This document shows, piece after piece, positions 34,264-43,770 of a stretch of DNA of 64,000 bases. How positions within the stretch are numbered: the first letter of the stretch is position 1; the number at the start of each line of letters is the position of its first letter. The DNA comes from an uncultured Prevotellaceae bacterium (GTDB lineage Bacteria; Bacteroidota; Bacteroidia; Bacteroidales; Bacteroidaceae), in the NCBI GenBank assembly GCA_900316985.1, contig ONFE01000015.1, forward strand, positions 1 through 64,000, read 5' to 3'. The notes beneath the pieces are model-generated. The model did no database searches. It was not told the DNA's origin and saw only the letters and a list, made by a program, of their open reading frames with translations. A program made the position numbers and the translations under genes.

Positions 34264-35991
34264 ATGAAAAAGATATTCAATATAATATATGCAATGCTTG
34301 TCGTTTGCGGACTTGCCAGTTGTGACAGCTTCCTCGACGAGCATACGCCACAGGGAACGCTCAGCGATGATCAAGTGAAGGCGGCTGAGAATGCTGAAGC
34401 CATGGCGGTATCCGCCTATGCCATCTTCACAACTGCAGAAGATATCAACTCTTCGTTCTCTATGTGGAACTTTGATGTACGCTCAGACGATGCCTATAAA
34501 GGTGGTAGCGGAACGAGTGATGGCGATGTGTTCCATCAGTTGGAGGTTCAACAGGGTGTGTTGACCACAAACTGGAACATCAACGATATGTGGGTACGAC
34601 TATACAACAGTCTGTCTCGTGTGAACAGTGCTATTTCCCTGCTCAATAGTTGCGATGACAGTTTCAGCATGAAGCAACAGCGTCTGGCAGAGATGAAGTT
34701 CTTGCGCGCCTATGGTCATTTCTTGTTGAAACGCCTATACAAGAACATTCCTTTCGTTGAGAACGAGAATCTCACATACGATGAGTATAACACGCTGTCT
34801 AACCGTACATATTCGAACGATGAAGGTTGGCAACTGATTATCGACGACCTGATGGAGGCATATAACACCTTGCCACAAGCACAGGTAGAGAAGGGTCGCC
34901 CCACCAAGGCTGCCGCTGCCGCTTTCCTGGCTAAGGTTTATCTCTATAAAGCTTATCATCAGGATGAGGCTTCTTCAAACCAGGTGACCAGTATTAACCA
35001 GCAAGACTTGGAAAAGGTTATTGAGTTTACCAATCCTTCACTCTATACCAACTATGGCCTGGAGAGTGATTTCCATAACAACTTCCGTCCTGAGGAACAG
35101 TATGAGAATGGTATTGAGAGCCTGTGGGCTATCCAGTATTCTCGCAACGACGGTTCTACTTATGGTAACCTGAACTGGAGCTACGGTTTGATCCCCCCAA
35201 ACATCCCAGGAGCTACCGATGGCGGTTGCGACTTCTACAAACCATCGCAAAATCTGGTCAATGCTTATCGCACGGGAGCCGACGGCCTGCCTCTGCTCGA
35301 TACATTTAACGCCAAGGACTATGACAAGGCCAGTGATAATGCCGACCCACGTCTGTTCCTGACCGTTGGTATGCCTGGTCTTCCTTATATGTTCAACAAA
35401 AAATTCATGATGGAAGAAACGAGCATTTGGAGTCGTTCCAACGGTCTTTATGGCTATCATGTTTCACTGAAACAGAATGTCGATCCAGCGCTTATCGACT
35501 CTTATCTTATCAAGGGTTCCTACTGGGCATCATCCATGAACCGTATCGTGTTCCGCTATGCTGATGTGCTGCTAATGCGTGCTGAGGCTTATGCCCAACT
35601 GGGACAGTCTGCAGAAGCTATCACTTTGGTGAACCAGATTCGTTCACGTGCAGCCTCCAGCACCCAGATGATTAGCAACTACCCGAGTCTGTATGGTGTG
35701 AAGATGTACATTGCCAATTACAAGGGTTCGTACACGAAGGAACAGGCTGTTAAGATAGTGAAGATGGAACGTCGTCTGGAGATGGGTATGGAGTGTGAGC
35801 GTTTCTTTGACCTCGTGCGCTGGGGTGATGCTGCCACTGTACTCAATAAATACTATGCCGAGGAGATTGACAATTGCGCTATCTATGGAAATGCACACTT
35901 CACTGCCAATAAGGATGAGTATCTGCCCATACCTTTTGAACAGATTTCCGCCTCTAATGGCCATTATACTCAGAACATTGGTAACTGGTAA
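34264..35991 (+). CDS. SusD-family fructan-binding lipoprotein
   Basis: SusD forms the lid of the SusC channel at the cell surface. The start at 34264 gives a lipoprotein signal, MKKIFNIIYAMLVVCGLASC, with lipobox LASC. Acidic residues after the Cys fit the Bacteroidetes surface-export signal. The TPR-like core includes SRVNSAISLLNSC and EMKFLRAYGHFLLKRLYKNIPFV. The C-terminal half carries RYADVLLMRAEAYAQLGQ and KMERRLEMGMECERFFDLVRW, both typical of the family. The length, about 575 residues, is normal. The longer upstream frame overlaps susC and is not used. Confidence 0.95.
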   Translation: MKKIFNIIYAMLVVCGLASCDSFLDEHTPQGTLSDDQVKAAENAEAMAVSAYAIFTTAEDINSSFSMWNFDVRSDDAYKGGSGTSDGDVFHQLEVQQGVLTTNWNINDMWVRLYNSLSRVNSAISLLNSCDDSFSMKQQRLAEMKFLRAYGHFLLKRLYKNIPFVENENLTYDEYNTLSNRTYSNDEGWQLIIDDLMEAYNTLPQAQVEKGRPTKAAAAAFLAKVYLYKAYHQDEASSNQVTSINQQDLEKVIEFTNPSLYTNYGLESDFHNNFRPEEQYENGIESLWAIQYSRNDGSTYGNLNWSYGLIPPNIPGATDGGCDFYKPSQNLVNAYRTGADGLPLLDTFNAKDYDKASDNADPRLFLTVGMPGLPYMFNKKFMMEETSIWSRSNGLYGYHVSLKQNVDPALIDSYLIKGSYWASSMNRIVFRYADVLLMRAEAYAQLGQSAEAITLVNQIRSRAASSTQMISNYPSLYGVKMYIANYKGSYTKEQAVKIVKMERRLEMGMECERFFDLVRWGDAATVLNKYYAEEIDNCAIYGNAHFTANKDEYLPIPFEQISASNGHYTQNIGNW

Positions 35992-36014
35992 TAAACAAAT
36001 AGACATTTGAAGTT

Positions 36015-37412
36015 ATGAATACAAAGATTATAAATATATTCTGCGCCCTCTGCATCGTCTGCGGTCTTTGGTCGTGTTCCGACGACAACGTCAGCGACCT
36101 ACAGTTGAGCGGTGACTGCATGGTTGAGTCTATTGCACTCGACAATTATGAGGGAACTATCAACTTGGCTTCTCGTAGCATCGTTGTCCGTCTGCCTGAA
36201 GTATACGAAACATCTGCCATGCAGGTGACAAAACTCTCCATCTCAGATGGTGCCTCGTGTAATGTGAAGCAAGGTGAGACACTGAATCTGGATGCTGCCA
36301 AGGTGCTGAAGGTTAAGAACGGCGACGTGTTCTTGAACTGGACACTAAGTGTACTCCACGATGAGGCTCGTATCACCTCGTTCGTCATCAACGATATCTA
36401 TCAGGGAACCATCGATCAGACGGCCAAAACCATCACAGTCTATGTGCCAGGTTCTATTGGTTTGACAAGCCTTGTGCCAACTATTGTCTATAGCCAGAAT
36501 GCTTCGATTACGCCTGCTACTGGTGTGGCTCAGGATTTCACAAATCCTGTCACATATACGGTAAAGAACAACTCGGCTGAAGCAACCTACACTGTCAAAG
36601 TCATTGCCATCGACAAGCCAAAGGCCCTCTTTATCGGTGAGCCAAGTTCCATGAACGATCTGGATCCAGAGGCAAAGGCAGCATGCCAGTGGATGCTGGG
36701 GAATGTGCCAGGTACGCTCTATGCTTCGTTTGCAGATGTAGAGGCAAATACCGTTGACCTCTCTGAATGTAAGGTTATTTGGTGGCACTACCACTTCAAT
36801 GGTGGTGTGGATGGTCACGACCAGTTTGTCGCCAAGGCTCCTTATGCACTGTCTGCCGTCAACCAACTGCGTAAGTATTATGAGAATGGTGGAGCATTCT
36901 TCCTCACACGCTATGCCACCAACCTGCCTTCGTTTATCGGAGCGACTGGTGATGACGAGTGGACCACACCTAACAACTGTTGGGGCCAGGACGAGGATGG
37001 TGCCGAACTTTGTGGCGGTCCATGGACATTCCGTATTTTCGACGGTATGAATAATCATCCTATGTGGCAAGGTCTTGTACAGGGCGATAACTCGCAGAAG
37101 GTTTACTGCACAGATGCTGGTTACCACATCACCAACTCTACTGCTCAGTATCATATTGGTACCGACTGGGGTGGTTACGACAACCATGCAGCTTGGGAAA
37201 CACGAACAGGAGGAAAGATTCTAGGTGTTGGCGATGATGGAGCTGTCGTAGCCTGGGAGTATCCTGCCAAGGATGGCAAGGGTGGCATCGTATGTATCGG
37301 TTCGGGATGCTACGACTGGTACTCTTACACCTATGAGCCCGGATATACGGAGAAGTTCCACAAGAACATTGAGATTATGACTCAGAACGCATTTAATCAC
37401 TTAATGAAATAA
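36015..37412 (+). CDS. DUF4960 surface lipoprotein (fructan-binding, BT1761-like)
   Basis: This 465-residue lipoprotein has signal MNTKIINIFCALCIVCGLWSC, and acidic residues follow the Cys. Two beta-sandwich DUF5018-like repeats fill the first 195 residues (for example ITSFVINDIYQGTIDQTAKTI). A C-terminal domain of the DUF4960 type starts at KALFIGEPSSMNDLDPEAKA. The B. thetaiotaomicron counterpart in the levan locus, BT1761, occupies the same position after SusD and binds levan at the surface. The role here is inferred from that synteny. The stop overlaps the next ATG as TAATG. Confidence 0.85.
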   Translation: MNTKIINIFCALCIVCGLWSCSDDNVSDLQLSGDCMVESIALDNYEGTINLASRSIVVRLPEVYETSAMQVTKLSISDGASCNVKQGETLNLDAAKVLKVKNGDVFLNWTLSVLHDEARITSFVINDIYQGTIDQTAKTITVYVPGSIGLTSLVPTIVYSQNASITPATGVAQDFTNPVTYTVKNNSAEATYTVKVIAIDKPKALFIGEPSSMNDLDPEAKAACQWMLGNVPGTLYASFADVEANTVDLSECKVIWWHYHFNGGVDGHDQFVAKAPYALSAVNQLRKYYENGGAFFLTRYATNLPSFIGATGDDEWTTPNNCWGQDEDGAELCGGPWTFRIFDGMNNHPMWQGLVQGDNSQKVYCTDAGYHITNSTAQYHIGTDWGGYDNHAAWETRTGGKILGVGDDGAVVAWEYPAKDGKGGIVCIGSGCYDWYSYTYEPGYTEKFHKNIEIMTQNAFNHLMK

Positions 37413-39013
37413 TGGTTATGAAAGCAATCATGAATATCCTTTCTGCTTGTTTCGTATGCTGTGGTATGTCTGCAGCCATGACAAGTTGTAGCGAAGATAC
37501 TTACGGACCCGACCCATCGAAGGACTGGGCTGGCACCACTACCGTGTTTATCCCAACCGACGACGCTGGTTTCAACACCTATTACACGCCAGCAATCGGC
37601 CGTTGTGGCGATCCTATGCCTTTCTTCGACCAAAAGGCCGGCGAGTTCAAGGTGCTTTATTTGCAGGAATACGACAACAATGGAGCTTGCTATCATCCTT
37701 TCTGGGGCATAGCAACGAAAGACGGTGCCAACTACACCTCATTGGGTGAGGTGTTGCCCACCGGCACCTCAACATCCGAACAGGATGCAGCCCTGGGTAC
37801 TGGCTGTGCCGTCTTTAACGAGAGTGACCAGCTTTATTACATCTATTATACGGGGCACAACCCGCTGTGTAAGAATCGTGAGGTAGTGATGCGCGCCACA
37901 TCGGCTGACTTCAAGACTTGGACCAAGGATTATATTTGGACACTGAAGGGAACCGACTATGGCTACGATGCCAACGATTTCCGTGACCCTCAAGTGTTCA
38001 AGGCTGACGATGGCCAGTGGCACATGGTTATCTCCTCAAAGCTGAAGTTTGCTGAGTTCAAGTCAAGCGACTTGAAGAATTGGGAGCATGTAGGCTCGTT
38101 CCCCATGATTTGGGACCGTATGCTGGAGTGCGCCGATATATTCAAGATGGGCAACTGGTGGTACATGGTCTATAGCGAGGCTTACAAAACAAGTTGGAGC
38201 CGAAAGGTAAAGTATATGATGGCTCCCTCTCTTGAAGCCCTGAAGGCCTGCTTCAATGACCCTGGCGCCAACTGGCCCAAGGATGGTCATGAGGGCGTAC
38301 TCGACACCCGTGCCTTCTATGCGGCTAAAACTGCCTCGAACGGTACCGACCGATATATCTGGGGATGGTGTCCCTACCGCATAGGTGCTGACATCCACGA
38401 GAAAAATACGAATGTTGGTGCTGGCGACGGCAACGAACCGGCATGGTCGGGTGCATTGGTATGCCACAAGGTTATCCAGCACGCTGACGGCACACTGACT
38501 CTGGGGGCTGTTCCCGCCATGGCAGCAAAGTATAACAAAGAGGCAACAGCATCTGTCATGGCCTCTAATGGTTATAGCAATGGTTCGCTGACGGGAGACG
38601 ATGCTTATGTGCTCTACAACCGTCTAGGCACCTGCAACCATATTTCGTTCACTGTAAAGACTTCAAACAATTGGGATAAGTTTGGCATTTCGTTCGTACG
38701 CGGAACCGACTCCAAGAAGTATTATACCATGGTGGTCAACCCAGAAACAGAGAACAACCGTAAGATTAACTTCGAGCAGGAAGGTGTCGAAGGTAAGGGC
38801 TTTATCGAGGCTGTTGACGGTTATTGGTTTGAACGCCCCGCTGACAACACCTACAATATAGACATCTACACTGATAATTCTGTGTTGGTAATGTACGTCA
38901 ATGGTAATGTCTGCTACACACAGCGTATCTACGGTATCCAGAAAAACTGCTGGAGCATAAACAACTATGGCGGTTCTGTCACTATCAGTGATGTGAAAGT
39001 TAGCCAACAATAA
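37412..39013 (+). CDS. GH32-superfamily surface lipoprotein (atypical nucleophile motif)
   Basis: This is a 533-residue lipoprotein (lipobox MTSC, then the acidic SEDTYGPD). Its five-bladed propeller follows GH32 logic, but the usual WMNDPNG reads GRCGDPMPF. The other two catalytic segments are present: FRDPQVF (stabiliser Asp) and MLECADIFKM (acid/base Glu in the EC motif). A C-terminal beta-sandwich covers about residues 370-533; I recall DUF4975 for such tails but cannot verify it. The levan loci of Bacteroides carry a surface endo-levanase at this position, so an endo-acting fructanase is the likeliest role, though loss of activity and a binding-only role cannot be excluded. Two hairpins follow the stop. 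Confidence 0.8.
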   Translation: MVMKAIMNILSACFVCCGMSAAMTSCSEDTYGPDPSKDWAGTTTVFIPTDDAGFNTYYTPAIGRCGDPMPFFDQKAGEFKVLYLQEYDNNGACYHPFWGIATKDGANYTSLGEVLPTGTSTSEQDAALGTGCAVFNESDQLYYIYYTGHNPLCKNREVVMRATSADFKTWTKDYIWTLKGTDYGYDANDFRDPQVFKADDGQWHMVISSKLKFAEFKSSDLKNWEHVGSFPMIWDRMLECADIFKMGNWWYMVYSEAYKTSWSRKVKYMMAPSLEALKACFNDPGANWPKDGHEGVLDTRAFYAAKTASNGTDRYIWGWCPYRIGADIHEKNTNVGAGDGNEPAWSGALVCHKVIQHADGTLTLGAVPAMAAKYNKEATASVMASNGYSNGSLTGDDAYVLYNRLGTCNHISFTVKTSNNWDKFGISFVRGTDSKKYYTMVVNPETENNRKINFEQEGVEGKGFIEAVDGYWFERPADNTYNIDIYTDNSVLVMYVNGNVCYTQRIYGIQKNCWSINNYGGSVTISDVKVSQQ

Positions 39014-39040
39014 ATAGATAGCAGTTATGTATTAAGCTAG

Positions 39041-39069
39041 GGAGTGCGTGCCGTGAGGGTACGCGCTCC
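39041..39069 (+). other. Hairpin after GH32-like gene
   Basis: The stem GGAGTGCGT/ACGCGCTCC has no U-run. It may protect the 3' end of the susC operon mRNA or differentially stabilise it. Confidence 0.45.
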
Positions 39070-39114
39070 TTGTGATTATCGGCAGCCAGACTAAGGGCAC
39101 TCCTGATACCCCTG

Positions 39115-39160
39115 AAAAAACGTTCATTGCTTGGAATTTTGTTGCAATGAACGTTTTTTA
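39115..39160 (+). terminator. Terminator after the susC operon
   Basis: A 16-bp stem AAAAAACGTTCATTGC with GCAATGAACGTTTTTT (39115-39130 and 39144-39159), ending in a T-run. Its CGTTCAT core matches the terminator before susC (31003-31048). Confidence 0.85.
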
Positions 39161-39205
39161 TTAGTGTTTGTATCATTATTTATAGAGTTATCAAAGGAAA
39201 AAGGC

Positions 39206-39213
39206 TACATTTG
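39206..39213 (+). promoter_or_regulatory. -7 element for GH32/transporter/kinase operon
   Basis: TACATTTG is 36 bases before the GH32 ATG, showing that the second half of the locus is a separate transcript. Confidence 0.6.
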
Positions 39214-39249
39214 CAGCAAAATCTTTACATAACTATAAAACCGAATTAC

Positions 39250-40938
39250 ATGAAGAAACTGTTTTTAACACTGGTGACATTGATGACGTTCACACTGATG
39301 GAGGCTCAGATTTTGCCGATCGTGCTGGGCGACAAGCATGCCATGCTGAGAATGGAGCAGGGAAGAAAGTTTGTGTTACTGCCCGTTCAGGAAACTGAGG
39401 AGATAGCGGCTATCGCTGTTTTGGATGCAAGGAACGAGATGGTTCAACGGCTGAACGTAAAGTTGGCTATCGACCGTGTGGACTATTGGGTACCTTATGA
39501 GTTGAAGGGTGCCCGTTTGATGGACATCGAGTTCCATGGTGACCGTCGTCAGAAGGGTGCTGTGGGCGAGTTCGTGTGCTGGAAGGAGATGAAGTTCTCT
39601 GACACCTTCGATACTACCAACCGCGAGCGGTTCCGTCCGTTATATCACCATACACCGCTCTATGGTTGGATGAATGATCCGAACGGCATGTTCTATAAGG
39701 ACGGCATGTGGCATCTGTATTATCAGTGGAATCCTTATGGTTCGCAGTGGGAAAACATGACCTGGGGTCATTCTACTACAACAGACTTTGTGCATTGGCA
39801 GGTACAGCCTACGGCTATCGAAGCAGACTGGTTGGGTAGCATCTTCAGTGGTTCGTGTGTGACCAATGGCGATGAAGTGGTAGCTATGTACACGTCGGCA
39901 GGTCATCACCAAACACAGTCGATAGCCATCTCCAAGGATGGCGGATACTCCTTCCAAAAATATGCAGGCAACCCCGTACTGACCACCAGTGACATAGCCG
40001 ACTTCCGTGACCCCCGCCCGTTCTGGAACGAAGATATCAAGGCATGGAGTCTCATTCTTGCTGCTGGTCAGGAGATGCGTATTTATTCCTCGAAAGACCT
40101 GAAAGATTGGAAATACGAGAGTTCGTTCGGCAAGGAATATGGTAATCACGGTGGTGTCTGGGAGTGCCCTGACTTGTTCCCCATCACCTATCAACCAACA
40201 CCCAACACCAAAGAAACCAAGTGGGTGCTTATCTGTAACATCAACCCAGGTGGACCGTTTGGCGGCAGTGCCACACAGTATTTCGTGGGTCAGTTTGATG
40301 GCCATAAGTTTACGTGTGAGTCGATGCCTAAGGTGACGAAATGGCTCGATTATGGCAAGGACCATTATGCTACTGTGTCGTTCTATAATGCTCCAGAGAA
40401 TAGACATGTGGTTTTGGCCTGGATGTCTAACTGGCAGTATGCCAACCAGGTGCCGACGAAGCAGTTCCGTTCTGCAAATTCCATCCCTCGAGACCTTGGC
40501 CTGTTCCGTAGTGGCGAGGAAACCTATGTCAGTGTAGTCCCCTCGAAAGAGATGCTTTCCATACGTGGACCGAAAGTTAAGAAACCGGTAGAGGCTTGCG
40601 AAATAGTGGTTGACATAAAAAATCAGGCCGAGATTGTGCTTAGTAATGCGAAAGGTGAACGAGTGGTGATGACTTATGATGGTCAGAAGCAGCAGTTCAA
40701 GATGGACCGCACGAAGAGTGGTGATGTCAGTTTCAGTGAGGCTTTTCCCTGTGAGACCGTAGCTCCTACTTATGGTGCTGTCAAGCAGTTGCGCTTGTTC
40801 ATAGACCGCTGCTCGATAGAGGTCTTTGATGCAGAGGGTAAGATGGCGATGACTAATTTGGTGTTTCCATCGGAGCCCTATAATACACTGAAGGTGAAGG
40901 GTGGCAAGGCAACTATTTATGAGATAAAGGTAAAATAG
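39250..40938 (+). CDS. GH32 fructan hydrolase, secreted
   Basis: This enzyme of about 562 residues has a signal peptide MKKLFLTLVTLMTFTLMEAQ, so it is periplasmic or released rather than lipid-anchored. A beta-rich N-terminal extension precedes the propeller. All three GH32 motifs are canonical: YGWMNDPNGMFY (nucleophile Asp), FRDPRPFW, and GGVWECPDLFPI (acid/base Glu). The C-terminal beta-sandwich (RLFIDRCSIEVFDAEGKMAMTNLVFP) is typical. It probably acts exo on fructo-oligosaccharides, releasing fructose, as BT1759-type enzymes do. A CCAACACCCAACACC word repeat encodes a QPTPNTK loop near residue 318. The start at 39250 is chosen for its signal peptide. Confidence 0.93.
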   Translation: MKKLFLTLVTLMTFTLMEAQILPIVLGDKHAMLRMEQGRKFVLLPVQETEEIAAIAVLDARNEMVQRLNVKLAIDRVDYWVPYELKGARLMDIEFHGDRRQKGAVGEFVCWKEMKFSDTFDTTNRERFRPLYHHTPLYGWMNDPNGMFYKDGMWHLYYQWNPYGSQWENMTWGHSTTTDFVHWQVQPTAIEADWLGSIFSGSCVTNGDEVVAMYTSAGHHQTQSIAISKDGGYSFQKYAGNPVLTTSDIADFRDPRPFWNEDIKAWSLILAAGQEMRIYSSKDLKDWKYESSFGKEYGNHGGVWECPDLFPITYQPTPNTKETKWVLICNINPGGPFGGSATQYFVGQFDGHKFTCESMPKVTKWLDYGKDHYATVSFYNAPENRHVVLAWMSNWQYANQVPTKQFRSANSIPRDLGLFRSGEETYVSVVPSKEMLSIRGPKVKKPVEACEIVVDIKNQAEIVLSNAKGERVVMTYDGQKQQFKMDRTKSGDVSFSEAFPCETVAPTYGAVKQLRLFIDRCSIEVFDAEGKMAMTNLVFPSEPYNTLKVKGGKATIYEIKVK

Positions 40939-40962
40939 TAAAATAGTATAATAATAAAAGAT

Positions 40963-42123
40963 ATGGGTAATCAAAACAAATCTATTTATCTGATCCCTGT
41001 GATGCTCTGCTTCTTCTGCATGGGCTTTGTGGATCTGGTGGGCATAGCCTCCAACTATGTGAAGGAAGACTTGGGTCTGACAGACTCGGTAGCAAACGTT
41101 TTCCCATCGTTGGTGTTCTTCTGGTTCCTCATCTTCAGCGTACCAACAGGAATGCTGATGAATAAGATTGGCCGAAAGAACACGGTGTTGCTGTCGTTAA
41201 TCGTTACGGTCGTTTCGCTGTTTATTCCGCTTTTTGGTGAGAGTTTTGCTGTCATGCTGGTGGCCTTCTCGCTTTTAGGTATCGGTAATGCACTGATGCA
41301 GACCAGTATTAACCCGCTGGCCATGCTCATCATTGGCGACAAGAACCTTGCATCGACGTTGACCTTCGGACAGTTCGTCAAGGCCATAGCCTCGTTTCTG
41401 GCTCCCTATTTGGCCATGTGGGGTGCTACGCAGATGATGCCATCGTTCGGCTATGACTGGCGTGTGTTGTTCCTTGTATATTTAGTAGTCGGTATCCTGG
41501 CATCTGTTCTGCTGTGGGTAACTCCTATCCAGGAAGAAATCAGTGGTGGCAAGTCGTCGTCGTTCATGGATTGCTTTAAACTACTGAACAAGCCCATTGT
41601 TCTGTTATCGTTCTTTGGTATCATGTGTCACGTAGGTATCGATGTTGGTACCAACACCACTGCACCCAAACTTTTAATGGAGCGTGTCGGTATGTCGCTC
41701 AATGAGGCTGCCTTTGCCACCTCACTCTATTTCATCTTCCGTACTATTGGAGCACTGACGGGGTCGTTCTTCCTTCGCGTACTGAAGACACGCTGGTTCT
41801 TCATTATCAGTGTCTGCTTGATGGCTCTCTCTATGGTGCTGATGTTCAGCGGTGAGTCGAAGATTTTGCTCTACACAGCCATCGCCCTCGTAGGGTATGG
41901 CAATTCCAACATCTTCTCGATGGCCTTCTCTGAGGCACTGCTCTCTGTACCCGACAAACAGAACGAGGTGTCGGGACTGATGATTATGGGACTCTTTGGC
42001 GGAACGGTGTTCCCACTCATCATGGGATTCATGAGCGATGCTATGGGACAGGCTGGTGCCGTAGCTGTGATGGCTATAGGCGTCATCTATCTCTTTACTT
42101 ATATTCCGCAAGTTAAACACTAA
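40963..42123 (+). CDS. MFS fructose importer (FucP-like)
   Basis: This inner-membrane transporter of 386 residues starts MGNQNKSIYLIPVMLCFFCMGFVDLVG. It has the FucP-family features of an acidic residue early in span one and a loop motif GMLMNKIGRKNTVLL. It lies between the GH32 enzyme and the fructokinase, the same order as BT1757-BT1759, so fructose-proton symport is the likely role. The gene is 24 bases downstream of GH32. A GC-rich palindrome lies in the gap to the kinase. Confidence 0.88.
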   Translation: MGNQNKSIYLIPVMLCFFCMGFVDLVGIASNYVKEDLGLTDSVANVFPSLVFFWFLIFSVPTGMLMNKIGRKNTVLLSLIVTVVSLFIPLFGESFAVMLVAFSLLGIGNALMQTSINPLAMLIIGDKNLASTLTFGQFVKAIASFLAPYLAMWGATQMMPSFGYDWRVLFLVYLVVGILASVLLWVTPIQEEISGGKSSSFMDCFKLLNKPIVLLSFFGIMCHVGIDVGTNTTAPKLLMERVGMSLNEAAFATSLYFIFRTIGALTGSFFLRVLKTRWFFIISVCLMALSMVLMFSGESKILLYTAIALVGYGNSNIFSMAFSEALLSVPDKQNEVSGLMIMGLFGGTVFPLIMGFMSDAMGQAGAVAVMAIGVIYLFTYIPQVKH

Positions 42124-42128
42124 TGACA

Positions 42129-42162
42129 CTCCACTAACCTCTCCCTTCGAGGGAGGGGAGTG
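42129..42162. repeat. Palindromic repeat between importer and fructokinase
   Basis: CTCCACTAACCTCTCCC, then the palindromic TCGA core and GGGAGGGGAG. This is the intergenic member of the same repeat family. Confidence 0.65.
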
Positions 42163-42208
42163 ATATGAGCTGTCAAACGAAATAGCAACAAAATAAACAA
42201 TAACAATC

Positions 42209-43081
42209 ATGGAAAGAAAAATTGTAGGTCTGGGCGAGGCATTATGGGACTGCCTGCCCGAAGGAAAGAAACTGGGTGGCGCACCTGCCAACTTCGCATA
42301 TCATGCCGGACAGTTCGGTTTCGACACCCTTGCCGTGAGTGCGCTGGGTGAGGATGCGCTGGGCGAAGAGACGATTGCCGCACTGGAAGAGCACCGGCTG
42401 AACTACCTGATGCCGCGCATCCCTTATCCCACGGGAACGGTGCAGGTGACGCTCGACGAGCAGGGTATTCCTACATACAACATACGAGAGGGCGTGGCAT
42501 GGGACAACATCCCGTTCACCCCTGAGATAGAAGAGGTGGCCAAGACTTGCCAGGCCGTATGCTTCGGCTCGCTGGCACAGCGCAGCGTGGTGAGCCGTGA
42601 GACCATCGGAAAGTTCCTGGATGCCACACCGGCCGACTGCGTGAAGATTTTCGACATCAACCTGCGCCAGAGCTTCTTCACCAAGGAAATCATAGAGGCC
42701 TCGATGCGCCGCTGCAACATACTGAAAATCAACGACGAGGAGCTGGTGGTGGTGAGCCGTATGTTCGGACTGCCCGACCTTGACGAGGAGAAGCGCTGCA
42801 AGCAGCTCATCAAGGAGTACAACCTGGATATTCTGGTGCTGACCTGCGGCACCAACGGCAGCTATGTGTTCACGGCCGAGAAGTCGTATTATCAGCCCAC
42901 ACCGAAGGTGGAGGTGGCCGACACGGTGGGAGCCGGCGACTCGTTCACGGGTTCTTTCTGTGCTGCCATCCTGAAGGGCAAGCCCATCCACGAGGCGCAT
43001 GAGCTGGCCGTGAAGGTGTCGGCCTTCGTATGCACGCAGAACGGTGCCATGCCCACATTGCCCGAGGACTTTCTGGTATAA
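42209..43081 (+). CDS. Fructokinase (PfkB family)
   Basis: This 290-residue cytoplasmic kinase starts MERKIVGLGEALWDCLPEGKKLGGAPANF, with the fructokinase-type GGAPANFA sugar-binding motif. It carries the PfkB ATP/anion-hole signature DTVGAGDSFTGSF with the catalytic Asp. It phosphorylates imported fructose to fructose 6-phosphate for glycolysis. It is the last gene of the fructan locus and is closed by a terminator at 43120. Its codon use is more GC-rich than that of the importer before it. Confidence 0.93.
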   Translation: MERKIVGLGEALWDCLPEGKKLGGAPANFAYHAGQFGFDTLAVSALGEDALGEETIAALEEHRLNYLMPRIPYPTGTVQVTLDEQGIPTYNIREGVAWDNIPFTPEIEEVAKTCQAVCFGSLAQRSVVSRETIGKFLDATPADCVKIFDINLRQSFFTKEIIEASMRRCNILKINDEELVVVSRMFGLPDLDEEKRCKQLIKEYNLDILVLTCGTNGSYVFTAEKSYYQPTPKVEVADTVGAGDSFTGSFCAAILKGKPIHEAHELAVKVSAFVCTQNGAMPTLPEDFLV

Positions 43082-43119
43082 TCAGGAAGAACGGTAGATA
43101 ATTGTTTCATGATGATAAG

Positions 43120-43151
43120 GGCTGTGTCTTATATTCAGGCGCAGCCTTTTC
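43120..43151 (+). terminator. Terminator after fructokinase
   Basis: The stem GGCTGTG/CGCAGCC is followed by TTTTCTGTTT. Confidence 0.7.
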
Positions 43152-43217
43152 TGTTTCGAGCTATAAATCGGAAAAGACTAACTTAACATGAATTAAGAAT
43201 AAGCAACTTCCTGTTTC

Positions 43218-43248
43218 TTGACACGAACTGTTTTTTGCGCTATCTTTG
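43218..43248 (+). promoter_or_regulatory. Promoter for XRE gene
   Basis: TTG at 43218-43220, 20 bases, then TATCTTTG at 43241-43248, 28 bases before the ATG. Confidence 0.7.
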
Positions 43249-43276
43249 CACCGTCAAATCATAACAAACAATTTAT

Positions 43277-43720
43277 ATGGAGACAAAAGAAATCATAAGA
43301 AACATTCGAGAGAAAAACAATCTGACGCAAGAGCAGTTTGCGGAACTAATTCATGTAACACGTCAGGCAGTAAGTCGATGGGAAAACGGTGAGACACAGC
43401 CGGATACTGAACAGTTGAAGACTTTGTCAAAACAGTTTGGTGTATCTATCAATACGCTGCTCGGTTCACCTCAGACGTTGTACTGTCAGTGCTGCGGAAT
43501 GCCATTGTCGGATGACACGATGATTAGCCACGAAGTGGATGGTAGCTTCAACGAGGACTACTGTAAATGGTGCTACGCAGATGGCAACTTCACATATAAG
43601 GATAAAGATTCCTTGCTTGACTTCCTCGTCAGTCACATGCCCAACCCCGATAATCAGTCAGATACCGAACGACGCAGACTTTACGACTCGCATCTATCGA
43701 TGCTAAAGCATTGGCGATAG
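43277..43720 (+). CDS. XRE-family regulator with zinc-ribbon domain
   Basis: This 147-residue protein has a Cro/CI helix-turn-helix at about residues 5-60 (NLTQEQFAELIHVTRQAVSRW). A Cys-rich putative zinc-ribbon domain follows (YCQCCGMPL, then YCKWCYADGNFTY), whose two CxxC pairs could bind zinc. It has its own TTG/TATCTTTG promoter and a strong terminator, so it is a single-gene unit. The target genes are unknown; autoregulation is plausible. It is not part of the fructan locus by transcription. Confidence 0.88.
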   Translation: METKEIIRNIREKNNLTQEQFAELIHVTRQAVSRWENGETQPDTEQLKTLSKQFGVSINTLLGSPQTLYCQCCGMPLSDDTMISHEVDGSFNEDYCKWCYADGNFTYKDKDSLLDFLVSHMPNPDNQSDTERRRLYDSHLSMLKHWR

Positions 43721-43735
43721 GATTACAGAAGTACG

Positions 43736-43770
43736 GAAAAGCAAAGAAATGACATTTTTCTTTGCTTTTC
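43736..43770 (+). terminator. Terminator after XRE gene
   Basis: A 14-bp stem, GAAAAGCAAAGAAA with TTTCTTTGCTTTTC. It overlaps the -33 box of the next promoter. Confidence 0.65.
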
